Source: Hypomesus transpacificus (lineage: Eukaryota > Chordata > Actinopteri > Osmeriformes > Osmeridae). From it: a DNA stretch of 64,000 nucleotides. The DNA lies in the NCBI RefSeq assembly GCF_021917145.1, contig NC_061082.1, positions 18,254,166 through 18,318,165 of the forward strand, given 5' to 3'. The translations under genes and the position numbers were made by a program. Shown here piece by piece: positions 22,787 to 33,961 of the stretch (within the stretch, counting starts at the first letter, position 1; each line of letters opens with the position of its first letter). The notes under the pieces are model-generated. The model saw only the letters and a program-made list of their open reading frames with translations, made no database searches and was not told where the DNA came from.

Positions 22787-24398
22787 AAAGTAATGGTTAG
22801 CTGGTGGTTTGCCTACACTGTTAAAAAAAGGGGGAAAAGGCAGGGATGCCTGAAAATATCTGTTGAAAAACAGAAAAGTACTGTAAGATAAAAAATATAG
22901 ATAAGATGTAAAAAAACTGTTATTTTCTTTCCTATAATACATTTATATAATTGTAGTTTAAGCAGAAATCTCCCTATAAGTCCATGGACTCTTTTACTTT
23001 TATCATATTTTAATTGTTAAATAGAAAAAAGTGACACACTGAGACTGAACCATGTATTAGTGCCTAAAATCTATGAGATGGTATTGGGGGAGGCGTACAC
23101 ATAATATCAGAGGATTCGATTCATCCTCCCAGTGATGGAGATTGACGTAACAACCCTATTCACATTTCACCAACAGACAGATTAGGCATGGGGAAGACAG
23201 ATTCCACCCAATCATCTCACAGAGATGAACACAGAGGTGGGAGAGGGGACATGGGAGGATAGTGAGGTGGGTCCAGATTCAGGATGCCCTCAGTTTGTGT
23301 TTACAACAGTGAAGCGATTTGAGTGAAGCAAAGCTTTCCAGTCATTTTCAAAAGAGCCGGATAAATGGCTTGCGTGCACTGTCTGGGGAGAGGAATGGTC
23401 AATGGTGTTCTTTCAGTGAATTTATGTAAAGTAGTGCTTAAGTTATGCAAAATTACTGTTACTAGTCATTAGACTAGATATTTCTTTATTTTCTCATGTA
23501 TCTTTTTTCCATTCTAAGTTTTTAACTGTATCAATAACAGTGTTTTACATTTAGTCATACAGTAGACGACTAAGTCATTTAGAGTGACTTACAGTAAGCA
23601 CAGGGACATTCTCCCCAAGGCAAGTAGGGTGAAGTGCCTTGCCAAAGGACACAACGTCATACACCGGCCGGGAATCGAACTGGCAATCTTCAGATTACTA
23701 GCCTGATGCTCTAACGCTCAGCCACCAGACTACGATGATTGTAATGTATTTAAAAGTGACCCTTTTGACATAACAAAATATATTTTTGGTAAAATTACAG
23801 AAAATGCATCTACTTTTGTCATAAAAGAATACTTAATCTTTGCTATATTTTTTGTTAAATTGCATGACATATATCAATAAATAGTTTATTGTTTTGAAAT
23901 ACAGGGAAGATATGTACATTATTAGTAGGGGAAAAACTGAATGGGTTTACTGTAAAACATTTCTACAGTGTATGGTATACATAAGACAAACACTAACCTC
24001 CCAAGGGCGCCAAATGTGCTGTGGGCCGGTACTGAACTTCCCTGTTGTATTCCATCAGCATTGTACTTTCAAATTTGACAGTTAGTTCACTTTATGTATA
24101 TTATTCAATATGAAATTGAAAGTGTTACACAAGTATTTTCTTTGCATTTGGATGGTCTTCTGTACTTAAATAGAACAAAGAAAATATGCCAAATATTTTG
24201 ATGTGTGTGTTGTATTGCTTTCACCGGCAATCAAAGACAAATTTGTGCAAAAAATACAATGAATACAGCCAAAAATCGTGACTTGTGCCATTTTGTTTCA
24301 AACATATTTGTAATGCCACACACTTTCAAATGAAAGACATCATGTCTAACGCATGAAAGTGACGAAGAAAGCAGTTCCACAGACCAGGACCAGCAGCT
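22787..24398. other. casp10 / flacc1 convergent intergenic region
   Basis: AT-rich sequence holding both 3' ends. One reverse SINE is recognised (23543-23733). Plausible 3' UTRs of casp10 (+) and flacc1 (-) are here, but no poly(A) site is assigned with confidence. Confidence 0.5.
23543..23733 (-). mobile_element. SINE, minus orientation
   Basis: Diverged copy of the common family: acatttagtcatacagtag tail, gcaagtagggtgaagtgcc core, and a head ending cgctcagccaccagac. Confidence 0.85.
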
Positions 24399-27300
24399 CT
24401 ACAGGGATCCTGGACTGGGAGGAAGCTCCATCACTTGCTTCTGCCCGGGCCGGTGCACCCCAGGTCCCACGTCAGACAGCTGAAAGGTCTGCCGGGACAG
24501 AGTTACATTTAGTCATTTAGCAGACACTGTTATCCAGAGCGACTTACAGTAAGTACAGGGACATTCCCCTGAGGCAAGTAGGGTGAAATGCCTTGCCCAA
24601 GGACACAACGACACATTTTGCATTTGGCCTGGAATCGAACCGGCAACCGTCTGCTTAATAGCTCGATTCTCTAACCGCTCAGCTATCTGACTTCCTGAGA
24701 GAACACCGTGAGGAGGGTCAGATCAGAGAGGCCCAGAGCAGAGCACTGTGAGGAGGGTCAGATCAGAGAGGCCCAGAGCAGAGCACCGTGAGGTCAGATC
24801 AGAGAGGCCCAGAGCAGAGCACTGTGAGAAGGGTCAGATCAGAGAGGCCCAGAGCAGAGCACTGTGAGGAGGGTCAGATCAGAGAGGCCCAGAGCAGAGC
24901 ACCGTGAGGAGGGTCAGATCAGAGAGGCCCAGAGCAGAGCACCGTGAGGTCAGATCAGAGAGGCTCAGAGCAGAGCACCGTGAGGAGGGTCAGATCAGAG
25001 AGGCCCAGAGCAGAGCACCGTGAGGAGGGTCAGATCAGAGAGGCCCAGAGCAGAGCACCGTGAGGAGGGTCAGATCAGAGAGGCCCAGAGCAGAGCACCG
25101 TGAGGAGGGTCAGATCAGAGAGGTCCAGAGCAGAGCACCGTGAGGAGGGTCAGATCAGAGAGGCCCAGAGCAGAGCACCGTGAGGTCAGATCAGAGAGGC
25201 CCAGAGTAGAGCACCGTGAGGTCAGATCAGAGAGGCTCAGAGCAGAGCACCGTGAGGAGGGTCAGATCAGAGAGGCCCAGAGCAGAGCACCATGAGGTCA
25301 GATCAGAGAGGCCCAGAGCAGAGCACCGTGAGGAGGGTCAGATCAGAGAGGCCCAGAGCAGAGCACCGTGACGAGGGTCAGATCAGAGAGGCCCAGAGCA
25401 GAGCACCGTGAGGAGGGTCAGATCAGAGAGGCCCAGAGCAGAGCACCGTGAGGAGGGTCAGATCAGAGAGGCCCAGAGCAGAGCTCCTGGAGGTTCCCAG
25501 GCTAAACGGAGAGCATCTCCGCACGCAGGCAGACTCACCACAGTGTCCAGCTGCTGCTGGGCTTGGTGAAGGGTGCTTCGCAGCAGGTTGATGGTTACAT
25601 CCTTCTCAGTCAGCTCACTGCCTAGTGCCTGGTGAACGCCACAAACACTCCTTCAGTACAAAGGCTGATTGTCCCTCCAGATCAAAGTCAAATGTTATCT
25701 CACCACAGTGTCACCTGACCTGTATCTCCTCCTCGCACTTGGCAATCTCAGCCTCAAAGGTTTTTTTCTGTTGGTCTTTCTCCTGTTTACTTTTGTCCAA
25801 CAGCTCTTGTGCTGTTCAGATGGGAAGAACAAATATATGGCAAAACATTACATTAAGGTTAGATTTAGATTTAGATTTTAGATTTTAGATTTTTGGGAGT
25901 CAGATGGCTGAGCGGTGAGGGAGTCGGGCTAGTAATCAGAAGGTTGCCGGATTGATTCCCCGCCATGCCCATGATGTTGTGTCCTTGGGCAAGGCACTTC
26001 ACCCTACTTGCCTCGAATGTCCCTGTACTTACTGTAAGTCGCTCTGGATAAGAGCGTCTGCTAAGTGACTAAATTTACTACAATGTGACATAGCAATACC
26101 TATAGTACCAACATTGGCCGCGTTTCCCAGATTCGTTAAGAAGCTCTTAAGGCTAAGAGTGTTCTACGAGCGTTCTAGAGCGCTCTTAAGAAACTGTTAG
26201 TGTTAAGAGCTTCTTAACGAATCTGGGAAACAGTTACAAAGGAACTGCTATGTAGTTACATTGCTAAACTTGTTATGAAGAAGGTTGGGCTTTCTAGGAG
26301 AAAGTAGATGTTAACATTGATATTGTTTTGTACACATCTTTCAACGAACCCTTTGCAACATTAACTTACCCCTTATACCCTCCCCCATACTGTACCCTCT
26401 TACACTTTTGCAACAACCTTTATAACATTTACATTTAGTCATTTAGCTGACGCTCTTATTCAGAGCGACTTACAGTAAGTACAGGGACATTCCCCCCGAG
26501 GCAAGTAGGGTGAAGTGCCTTGCCCAAGGACAAAACGTCATTTGGCTTGGCGGGGAATCGATCCGGCAACCCTCTGAATACTAGTCCGACTCCCTCACCG
26601 CTCAGCCATCTGACTCCCATATAGAGTCCCATATAGGGCCATTTTTTGGTCCCAGTCCAGCCCTGGCTATAGGTATTGCTATGTTGTTATAGGGTAGTTA
26701 ATATAACCTTCACGTATACACATTGAAGTATCGATTTTTTAGAACCTGAGTTCTGACTTCTTTTCAAACTCTTATACAGACACACAACCTCTCAAGGTCA
26801 CGGCCTTCTGGAAGCGCACCGTTCCTCAGACACTCCCTCAGGTTCCGCTCCTGCTCCTCCTTCCAGATGCTCTCCTTCTTCACCCAGCTGCTCCTCATCT
26901 CCTCACAGATGCTCTCCTGGAGGCGACGGCGGCACATTCACAGCCACAACAACAACAACACCAAGACGTCCATCGACAGCACGGAGGAGGGCGCTTCCTC
27001 CTAAACCTCACCTTATACGTGCGGAAGGAGCTTTTGAGGAAGTCGTAATCTTTCTCCAGCAGAGCTATTAAAGTAAAAAACAGGGTTAGAGTTCACTCAG
27101 AGTAATTAAGGAGTGGCTCATTAGGAGATTGTGTCAAAGGCGTCCACTAACTGAAGGTCATTCTATCCCCGAATACTGTGTTTTTTGATGTGTGTCTTTC
27201 TGTGTGTGTGTCTGTGTGCGTGTCTCTGTGTGTTTCTGTGTGTGTGCTCTCATGTGTGTGTGCCTTTCTGTCTGTGTGTGTGTGCGTGGTGTGTGTGCGT

Positions 27301-27942
27301 CTGTTTGTCTCTGTGTGCGAGAGCGTCATAGTGGTACCATATCTCTCCTCTGCACAGAGCCGGTCGTCCTCTAGAGTCTTTGCATGGAGGGCCACCACAG
27401 CACTGATCTCAGATCTGTGAACCTGCAAAAGCTGCCTGGAGGACCAAGAACGTTTCAAACAACCATCCTCCTCATCCGTCTCATTCAAAAACATTCTAAA
27501 TCACTTTCTGAACTTACATTATAGAAGGTTTGTTTCATTCTGAATGAAACCTAAATTGAAACCTGTAATCATGGGAGACACCTACTCTATCTCGTGTTGC
27601 TGCTGTAGCCTCACTCTCTCCGCCCGCCTCTCAGCCTCATCCAGCAGCTGTCAGATAGAGACGGGATGTTAGGAGGACCGGGCAGCGGTCAACCGCATAA
27701 CTAAAGTGCGCGTGTGGCGTCAGGGTATCTGTGGTAGAGCATTTGACTGCGGCTCAAAGTTCGAATTTGCCGGTTCGAATCTCGACCTGCTCTATAGCGT
27801 TTCGGATAAAACGTCTGCTAAATGGACATTGTGAATCAACGGATTGGCACACCGCGCGGCAGCTGTGTTGATGCGATCGGCGTTCATCGTTCAGGAGAGC
27901 CGTCAACTTCCCCATCTGCTCCTGCATGTCCTGCATCATCGC
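24399..27942 (-). CDS. flacc1: FLACC1 (ALS2CR12) coiled-coil protein, short form
   Basis: Eight minus-strand exons join in frame: 27942-27853, 27647-27586, 27435-27338, 27064-27012, 26916-26820, 25811-25720, 25628-25539, 24488-24399 (stop TAG at 24401-24399), 224 codons. The whole product is predicted coiled coil. Diagnostic blocks are MQEQMGKLTALLNDERRSHQ and YDFLKSSFRTYK followed by ESICEEMRSSWVKKESIWK. These align with the human FLACC1 segments ..EQISELTAIIEQ.. and ..KYLKNMFRTYQDSIYDEMEEKW. Human FLACC1 is a sperm flagellum-associated protein about twice as long. Here no exon for its N-terminal ~120 residues was found, and the C-terminus ends soon after LRSTLHQAQQQLDTV. Either upstream exons diverged or the fish protein is shorter. 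An ATGATG in the first listed exon could be a start. Tail to tail with the caspase, head to head with prkra. Confidence 0.85.
24504..24696 (-). mobile_element. SINE, minus orientation, in last flacc1 intron
   Basis: Full-looking reverse copy: acatttagtcatttagcag tail, gagcgacttacagtaagta, aagtagggtgaaatgcc, and tRNA-like head ending cgctcagctatctgac. Confidence 0.9.
24701..25484. repeat. 40-bp minisatellite, about 20 copies
   Basis: Units based on gagcaccgtgaggagggtc and agatcagagaggcccagagc. Several copies lack AGGG and are 36 bp. Copies are nearly identical, so it is probably length-variable. It fills the intron between the last two flacc1 exons. Confidence 0.97.
25895..26080 (+). mobile_element. 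full-length SINE, plus orientation, in flacc1 intron
   Basis: Head gtcagatggctgagcggtg..cgggctagtaatc..ggttgccggattgattcc resembles a Leu/Ser-type tRNA with A and B boxes. It is followed by cttgggcaaggcacttcacc and the tail gtcgctctggataagagcg. This is the best-preserved copy in the window. Confidence 0.92.
26122..26231. mobile_element. palindromic MITE-like element with perfect 29-nt inverted ends
   Basis: The left arm at 26122-26150 and the right arm at 26203-26231 are perfect reverse complements (starting GTTTCCCAGATTCG, ending CGAATCTGGGAAAC). The 52-base centre is itself rich in short inverted motifs (aagagc/gctctt). It carries no coding capacity. Family not identified. Confidence 0.85.
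26424..26618 (-). mobile_element. full-length SINE, minus orientation, in flacc1 intron
   Basis: Reverse copy of the same family as 25895-26080, from acatttagtcatttagctg to cgctcagccatctgactcc. The two copies face each other across the palindromic element. Confidence 0.92.
27718..27835 (+). mobile_element. SINE of another tRNA-headed type, in flacc1 intron
   Basis: Head tggtagagcatttgactgc with B box ggttcgaatctcg, then a short tail ggataaaacgtctgctaaat. Related in layout to the copy near 59690. Confidence 0.75.
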
Positions 27943-28578
27943 CTGCCTGGAAAACACAAGGGCACTTAAACAGTCCCGGCCAACTGGAAATGTGCATGTG
28001 ATTAGTCTATACTCATGTTAAATTAGTCATTCCAAAATGGCCAGTAGGCCTACATATCTGTGAATCTAATTAAAGTTTAGACAATATATTTTATCTGGCC
28101 AAGAATAGGCCTATATAGGCCTACTAGATACTCACAATTCCATAGTTTTGGACAACAGTGATTAAAACAGCTGGGCAGCGGTATGGTAGAAGTGATCAGG
28201 TCTCTCTTGTTTTCATTATGAGCTCATAGGTTACAGTCTACAGGAAACCTGAGTTCTAAATTCTGTTGAGTCCATAGTAATCCACCAGCAATACAGAATT
28301 ACAGAGTCTAAATAATTTAAAGCCATACATTGTTTATATAAAGCAATATGAAAATTTAAACTACTTCCCACGAAGCTCAGTGTTTTACTAAACCAGTAGA
28401 TGGCAGTATGTCGGCATTAGGCCTACTGAATCCCATACAACTTGCGGAAATAAGCGCATGAACCTGTGAACTGGATGTTGATGTCACAGAGTCCGCCGTA
28501 GTTTATGTGCTGGTGTGGTGCACCACAAAAAGTCTTACTTTTTGGCAATAAAAACATATTCCATATTTACAGCAAGCC
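27943..28578. promoter_or_regulatory. head-to-head interval between flacc1 and prkra
   Basis: About 630 bases separate the first recognised flacc1 exon from the prkra ATG, with no exon seen between. A shared or bidirectional promoter is possible. No TATA box or defined factor site is claimed. Upstream flacc1 exons, if present, would lie here. Confidence 0.35.
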
Positions 28579-30984
28579 ATGTCGCAAGAAGGATACCAGT
28601 CGACAGCAATAAGAACCACACTCAATAACAACACAAGGTCTGTCATTGCAGCGTACGATTAGCAGACTTGCTAATTTGCGCCATTATAACTGAGCGTTGC
28701 AATTACTTGTTTCCATCAATTTTTCAAGGGGTTTAGAATACTAGTACTAATACTAATATATCATACAAACATCTGTCTAACTTGGGTCTCATTTGTTCGG
28801 TGATGATTTCGTGCAGCTTGGTTACTCAACATTCACCGACACCACCGTGCCCTGGCAAAACTCCGATACAAATTCTGCACGAATACGGCACCAAAATCGG
28901 CAACATTCCCGTCTACACCATGGAGAAGGCGGAGGGGGAGGCTCATCAACCGAGTTTTGTCTTTAACGTCACTATAGGAGACGTATCCTGCACGGGTGAG
29001 TGAGGCAATGGAAAGACGGCGGTTTTCCCATTCAAAGTTGCTCGAGGTAGTTTCCAAGTTCATGCAGACTTGCCTAAAGTTGTGCCACTGTTTGTCAGGT
29101 CAGGGTTCGAGCAAGAAAGCGGCCAAACATCAGGCGGCAGAGGCAGCCCTTAACTTACTGGAGATGGAGACTGGAGTCGCGTAAGTCCGCTATAACCAAC
29201 GTCTGTGTCATCATGTTGCAGTATTTTTGTTGTTGTTTATTTTGTTTTTATTGAGCATGAATAACAAATAACGCTCCTTCGTTATTAGCTGAAGTCTCAA
29301 ATAGCCTACAGACAATAATGTCATTGCCCCCGTTATGCTGTGTTTTACTATTATTTGGCCTACCTTCCGTACCTTATAGCTAAACTTGAATGAAATATAG
29401 GCTACGACTTTGGAGGTAACGTCTGCTACACACTGCTTTGTCCTCCCCTCCTGCAGCAGTCTACAAGTTTGTAACGGTGTGATAGCAGAGCCCTCTGACC
29501 AGCCCAACTCAGTAGGGATATTACAGGTGGGAAAAGGTGGAGATACGTCTCTTAAGATCATGACCACACCACCAGGCTGCGTCTTTGCTTTTGACATGAT
29601 TCAAATGAAAATAATTGAAACCAAAAATGTGATTGTTATTATTGGTGGTTTGCAGGAGCTAGCGCTGCAGAGAGGCTGGAGGCTGCCCGAGTACACTGTC
29701 ATGATGGAGGCCGGCCCGCCACACAAGAGAGAATTCACTGTTACTTGTAGAATGGAGTCCCTCTCAGACACGGGTATGAGCATTGAGACATGATGGTGTG
29801 AAGTGAGTATGAAGGCTATTCTGGTCAGTCAGTCACGCGTGGCCCCTGTTCCCACAGCCATGGGAAACTCAAAGAAGGCAGCTAAGAAAGCCGCGGCGGA
29901 GAAGATGGTGGCAAAGCTTCAAAGTCTGTCCGGTTGTCCCGAAATCACCTGGGTACGTTCCGGAACTTTCCCGCCGTTTGGAACTCCCCGCCAAACGACT
30001 CCCTCCGTTTACTTCATACATAATGAAAGTGTCACTGTGTGTGTGTGTGTGTGTGTGTCATTGGTTCCAGACTCCAAAGCCCAACGTCCGGTTTGAGAAC
30101 TTGCGCAACTCGTCAGGGGAGAAGATCTCTCTGCTTGGAAGGACTCCCCTCAGCATCCCCAACACAGACTACATACAGATGCTGCTGGAGCTGTCTGAAG
30201 AACAGGGCTTCCAGGTCGCCTACTTTGACATAGGTAAGAGGATCAGAGATCCTCCACGAGGAAGCGGCGCTACATCGTGACTATGATGCTGCTGCGTCAG
30301 TTTGGTCTCATTCATTATTAATAATGAATGCATAATGGATTAGGTTAGGAGAGGTTTTAGATAACAGGGTTACCTTCAGGCATCCAGCTAATGTGTCTCG
30401 ATTTACATTTTATTAATTTAGCAGACGCTTTTATCCAAAGCGGTGTACTATTAGTGCGTATTGTATAGGCCCTTATCAGGGGGGTTCAACTACAATTTGA
30501 GAAGATCAGATTAACCAACACTTTATTAACCACCATGCAGGAAATTCGGTGCATTTGAGTGATCCAGTCACACACATATCTTAAGTAGGAAAGCTCTGGA
30601 CCATAGATATTTATCAGTGCTTTTGTGAGTAACCACTTACTACTGTCCATATTATGATTTGGGATACGTGATTTGATATCAAACTGTTTCCGGACTTTGA
30701 TCAAATACAATACATCGGCTTAGAACTTGAGGGGAAAATGAATGCATGCTTGTCTGTTACGCTGGTGATTTGTGATTCTTCTTCCTGTTCTTATGCGGCA
30801 TGTGTGTGTGTGTGTGGTGTTTGCAGACGAGCTGACGGTGAACGGGCAGTACCAGTGCCTGGCAGAGCTGTCCACGGCCCCCGTCACCGTGTGCCACGGC
30901 ACGGGCATCTCCTGCGGCAACGCCCACAACGACGCCGCCCACAGCGCGCTGCAGTACGTCAAGATCATGGCCTCCGCCAAGTGA
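28579..30984 (+). CDS. prkra: PRKRA/PACT, double-stranded RNA-binding activator of PKR
   Basis: Eight exons join to 307 aa (human 313): 28579-28637, 28817-28995, 29099-29180, 29457-29526, 29656-29773, 29858-29952, 30071-30233, 30827-30984. Three dsRNA-binding domains are present. dsRBD1 (~34-100) has [11 protein letters not shown] and [17 protein letters not shown]. dsRBD2 (~128-195) has [16 protein letters not shown] and [15 protein letters not shown]. The C-terminal dsRBD3 (~240-305) has [19 protein letters not shown] and [17 protein letters not shown] and serves protein contacts. The KKAAK helices are RNA-contact residues. The family binds dsRNA, activates PKR (eif2ak2) under stress and partners Dicer. 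dsRBD1 has some TARBP2-like residues (KAEGEAHQP), but dsRBD3 (SIPNTDYIQ) and the osbpl6 neighbour favour prkra. Start ATG (MSQEGYQ) matches the human MSQ start. Confidence 0.94.
30395..30460 (-). mobile_element. SINE tail fragment in last prkra intron
   Basis: atttagcagacgcttttatccaaagcggt is the reverse of the SINE 3' tail; the head and core are missing. Confidence 0.6.
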
Positions 30985-32575
30985 GCGCGGCGTGGAGAGG
31001 AACAGCAGGTTCACACACACACACACACACAACCCAGCTGAGGTACCATCTCACACCACAGACGCTGCGAGTGTTCACACGATCGGAAATGAAGGATCGT
31101 CGTGTGGCGGCGTCGTTCACAAACGGGACATCAAGTGTAGAGCTCCAATAGTTTGACGTGTATTTATTTCTGCCTTCTGATGACAGTCAGCTCTTAAAAC
31201 AGGACCATCCCGATGTGTAGGCTTCTATTTAGATGGCAGACACAAAGGTTAAAGGTCAGACAGGGGCAGGGGAACCAGAAGGTTTAGGTCAGAGGTGTGG
31301 GTGAATAATGATTGTCAGTTTTAGTTAGACGATAGTTAGCAGACCACCAGTCTCTATTTTTAATATATTTGGATGATTACACGGATATTACATAGTATCT
31401 TTTAAGACCAGCGCACAAGAGAGGAGTCAAATGTGAAATAAAGAACAATACAGTCATGTGTATAAACACTTTATATACATGCAATTTATTTCACCTTGGT
31501 TTTTATTTGACGTGTACTCTGAGTATATGTCTGTTTAATACACAAGTCCAAAACACCATTATATACGTACTTCTACATGGTGTATTTGTGCTTATAGTGT
31601 TTTGCTTTATGATGTGAGTGTGAAAGTTCCTTCTGAAGACATATGCTAGAATTTTGTTTTTTACTGGGATGTTTTAAGGGATGCAGAGTTGTACAGTTTG
31701 TGTGAATAGTGCATAATTCCCCTGAAAAATACTAAAATGTATGGCTACTGCCTACCGATGTTTTTATACACCAGACTGTCCCCATTGACAATATCGCAGA
31801 GACACCAGCTCAATCTACAATGTAATTATGAAAAATGAGTGTGAAAAAGTTATTTCTGCTGTTCATGTATTATTTCATGTTTAAATGAAATGTCAGCTAA
31901 CATATGTATGATGATAAGCTTCCTTGTGTGTTTGAATGTTTGGATAAGGTTTTATTTCATGCACTGAGTGGTCTGAAATATCATGCAGTTACTGGGATCA
32001 ACTAGTATTCCATCCTCTCTTAAATTAAGTGACATATTTAAGAACAGTGGTCATTGCACAGTACAGCAAGACAACCTACTGTACGTACACAACAGCTGTT
32101 CTGTATGCGGTAGTACTATACTGCCAAATGAGTTAGCTTCAAGCAGGTTATATATAGATATGTTCTATAGATATATTCCTGTGTCAGTATGCGATGTTAG
32201 CGGTGCCCCAGTTAGTCTAGGTGCCTCCGGCTCTCGTCTCTGTCTGGGAGAACAGTAGCTGTTGACGATGTTGCTGCTTGTGAAGAACACGAGTGAAGAG
32301 GAAGATTCCGTTTGGAAATGTCATCAATCCAGCCACCGATGGCGTCATCGCTTTTCCTCTGACATCCTTACCTAGCGCCGTGTAGAGACCTCGACCAGGG
32401 GTCCTTGTCGTCTTGCATTGCGAGACTTATTTTTTTTTTAAGATTCACTGATAAACATCGGAGCCGTGGTTTGCCGCCATCTGCTGGACGTGAGGGGCAA
32501 GACTGCGGGAAGTGTTCCTCAGTCCAATGCTGTGGTGTTAATCACACTGGAATAAAGGCATTCATTAAATCATTC
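30985..32575 (+). other. prkra: probable prkra 3' UTR
   Basis: Non-coding and AT-rich after the stop. It has AATAAA at 31437-31442 and another at 32551-32556, giving a likely short and long form. A CA repeat lies at 31011-31031. Confidence 0.5.
32551..32556 (+). terminator. prkra: distal plus-strand poly(A) signal (prkra candidate)
   Basis: AATAAA about 1.57 kb after the prkra stop, facing a minus-strand AATAAA at 32594-32599. Confidence 0.45.
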
Positions 32576-32593
32576 AGAAATGAGTTTTATGGT

Positions 32594-32599
32594 TTTATT
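32594..32599 (-). terminator. osbpl6: minus-strand poly(A) signal (osbpl6 candidate)
   Basis: TTTATT on the plus strand reads AATAAA on the minus strand, 2.8 kb after the osbpl6 stop. Other minus-strand signals occur near 32925 and 32958, so the true end is uncertain. Confidence 0.35.
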
Positions 32600-33921
32600 A
32601 GAACAAGCACTATGTAGGCCTAGCAGCAGTGTACAGTGTTCATGGAGAGATATGTACTTATACAATTGCACTTTAGAGGTACCCATCGTGGAATGGATTT
32701 TTAAAGAACTCTGCTGAAAGGGCGAAGTGGTACACGTCAGTCCGAAACGTAAAAGATAAAAGTCCAATTGAGAAACCAAAAACCTTTCGTAAGGCATTTG
32801 CAACATTCATTCGCAGGCTATGTCCTTTAAACATGCAGATATAACAACAGACTATCTAAGATGATCTAAACAGTCTCTGTCCTACTGTGACGAAACAAAG
32901 CAACATGAAGTCTCAGGTTTATTTATTTTTCTCTGGTCGCTCTGGGACAAAGTTTAATTTATTCATCAGTTACACGACAGACATTTGTGTTAACATTAAT
33001 AGAATGTCATCGTCTGTCCAATCAAAGAGGAGAAATGTGGATACTTCACAAACCAGACCAAACCATCGTAAACTTGCCGTCGGAAACGAAGGATCACAAG
33101 TTAGCAGGCATGCTCGCAACAAGGTGACTTTCCCATCTTCAGTTTCGGAGTGCTGTCTTTACTAAATGTAATCATTGGAAAATGCTAAAAACACCTTTTC
33201 TGCCTGTAAATAAAACAAATGTAACATGTTGTATTGGAAGGGTAAAGGGTATGGAGTTTCTAGTCAGTGTTGGTAAGTTAATAAATGTGTTAAGGCACAG
33301 CAAGCTGAATTGAAGCTGATAAACATGTAGGCTACAGTAGTCATGAGGGAGTGAACTGAATGAAACAAACTGACATATTTTCTAAATAAAATAAACATAC
33401 TTGTTTTTGGTTATAATGTATGTTCCTATGTTAGCACTGCAGGCAAAGTAATCATTGTACTCAGTCTGCAATATCTAAAACACTTAAAACCATTCTCCTC
33501 TTTTTCTTCCTTACATGACAAGACAACACCATTGAAGGAAACATCCAAATGGGTGATTTAGTTTAAATTCTTGCTCAGTAATTTCATGGTAATCTCACAC
33601 ATTGAAAGTCATTGTGTATTTTCTTACACAAAGTGAGACATCAAATATGTATCCTAAAGCCCAAATCCTTTGAAATAATGAAAACTGTACTGCACTTTTT
33701 TCAAAGACCCACATCATGGTAGTGAACCCACAGCAGTATGGAACACCTTTTGTAAAACATTCCTTTCAGTATTTACTAAGGACATAGTAATTACACAATC
33801 AAAATAAAAGCATTTCTTTGGCTTCAACAACCTGTGTTAAAGAACTTGCCGATACAGTAAGCTGGGTCATTCAACGAAAAGAAAACAAACTTGGGGCCCT
33901 CTTCCATAGCAGGCTGGTACG

Positions 33922-33961
<40 letters not shown>

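Noticed and set aside
24701-25484. CRISPR-like array (regularly spaced repeats)
   Set aside because: Units are contiguous with no unique spacers and the genome is vertebrate; this is a minisatellite.
28579-30984. TARBP2 instead of PRKRA
   Set aside because: dsRBD1 is ambiguous, but dsRBD3 ([28 protein letters not shown]) and the osbpl6 neighbour match PRKRA.
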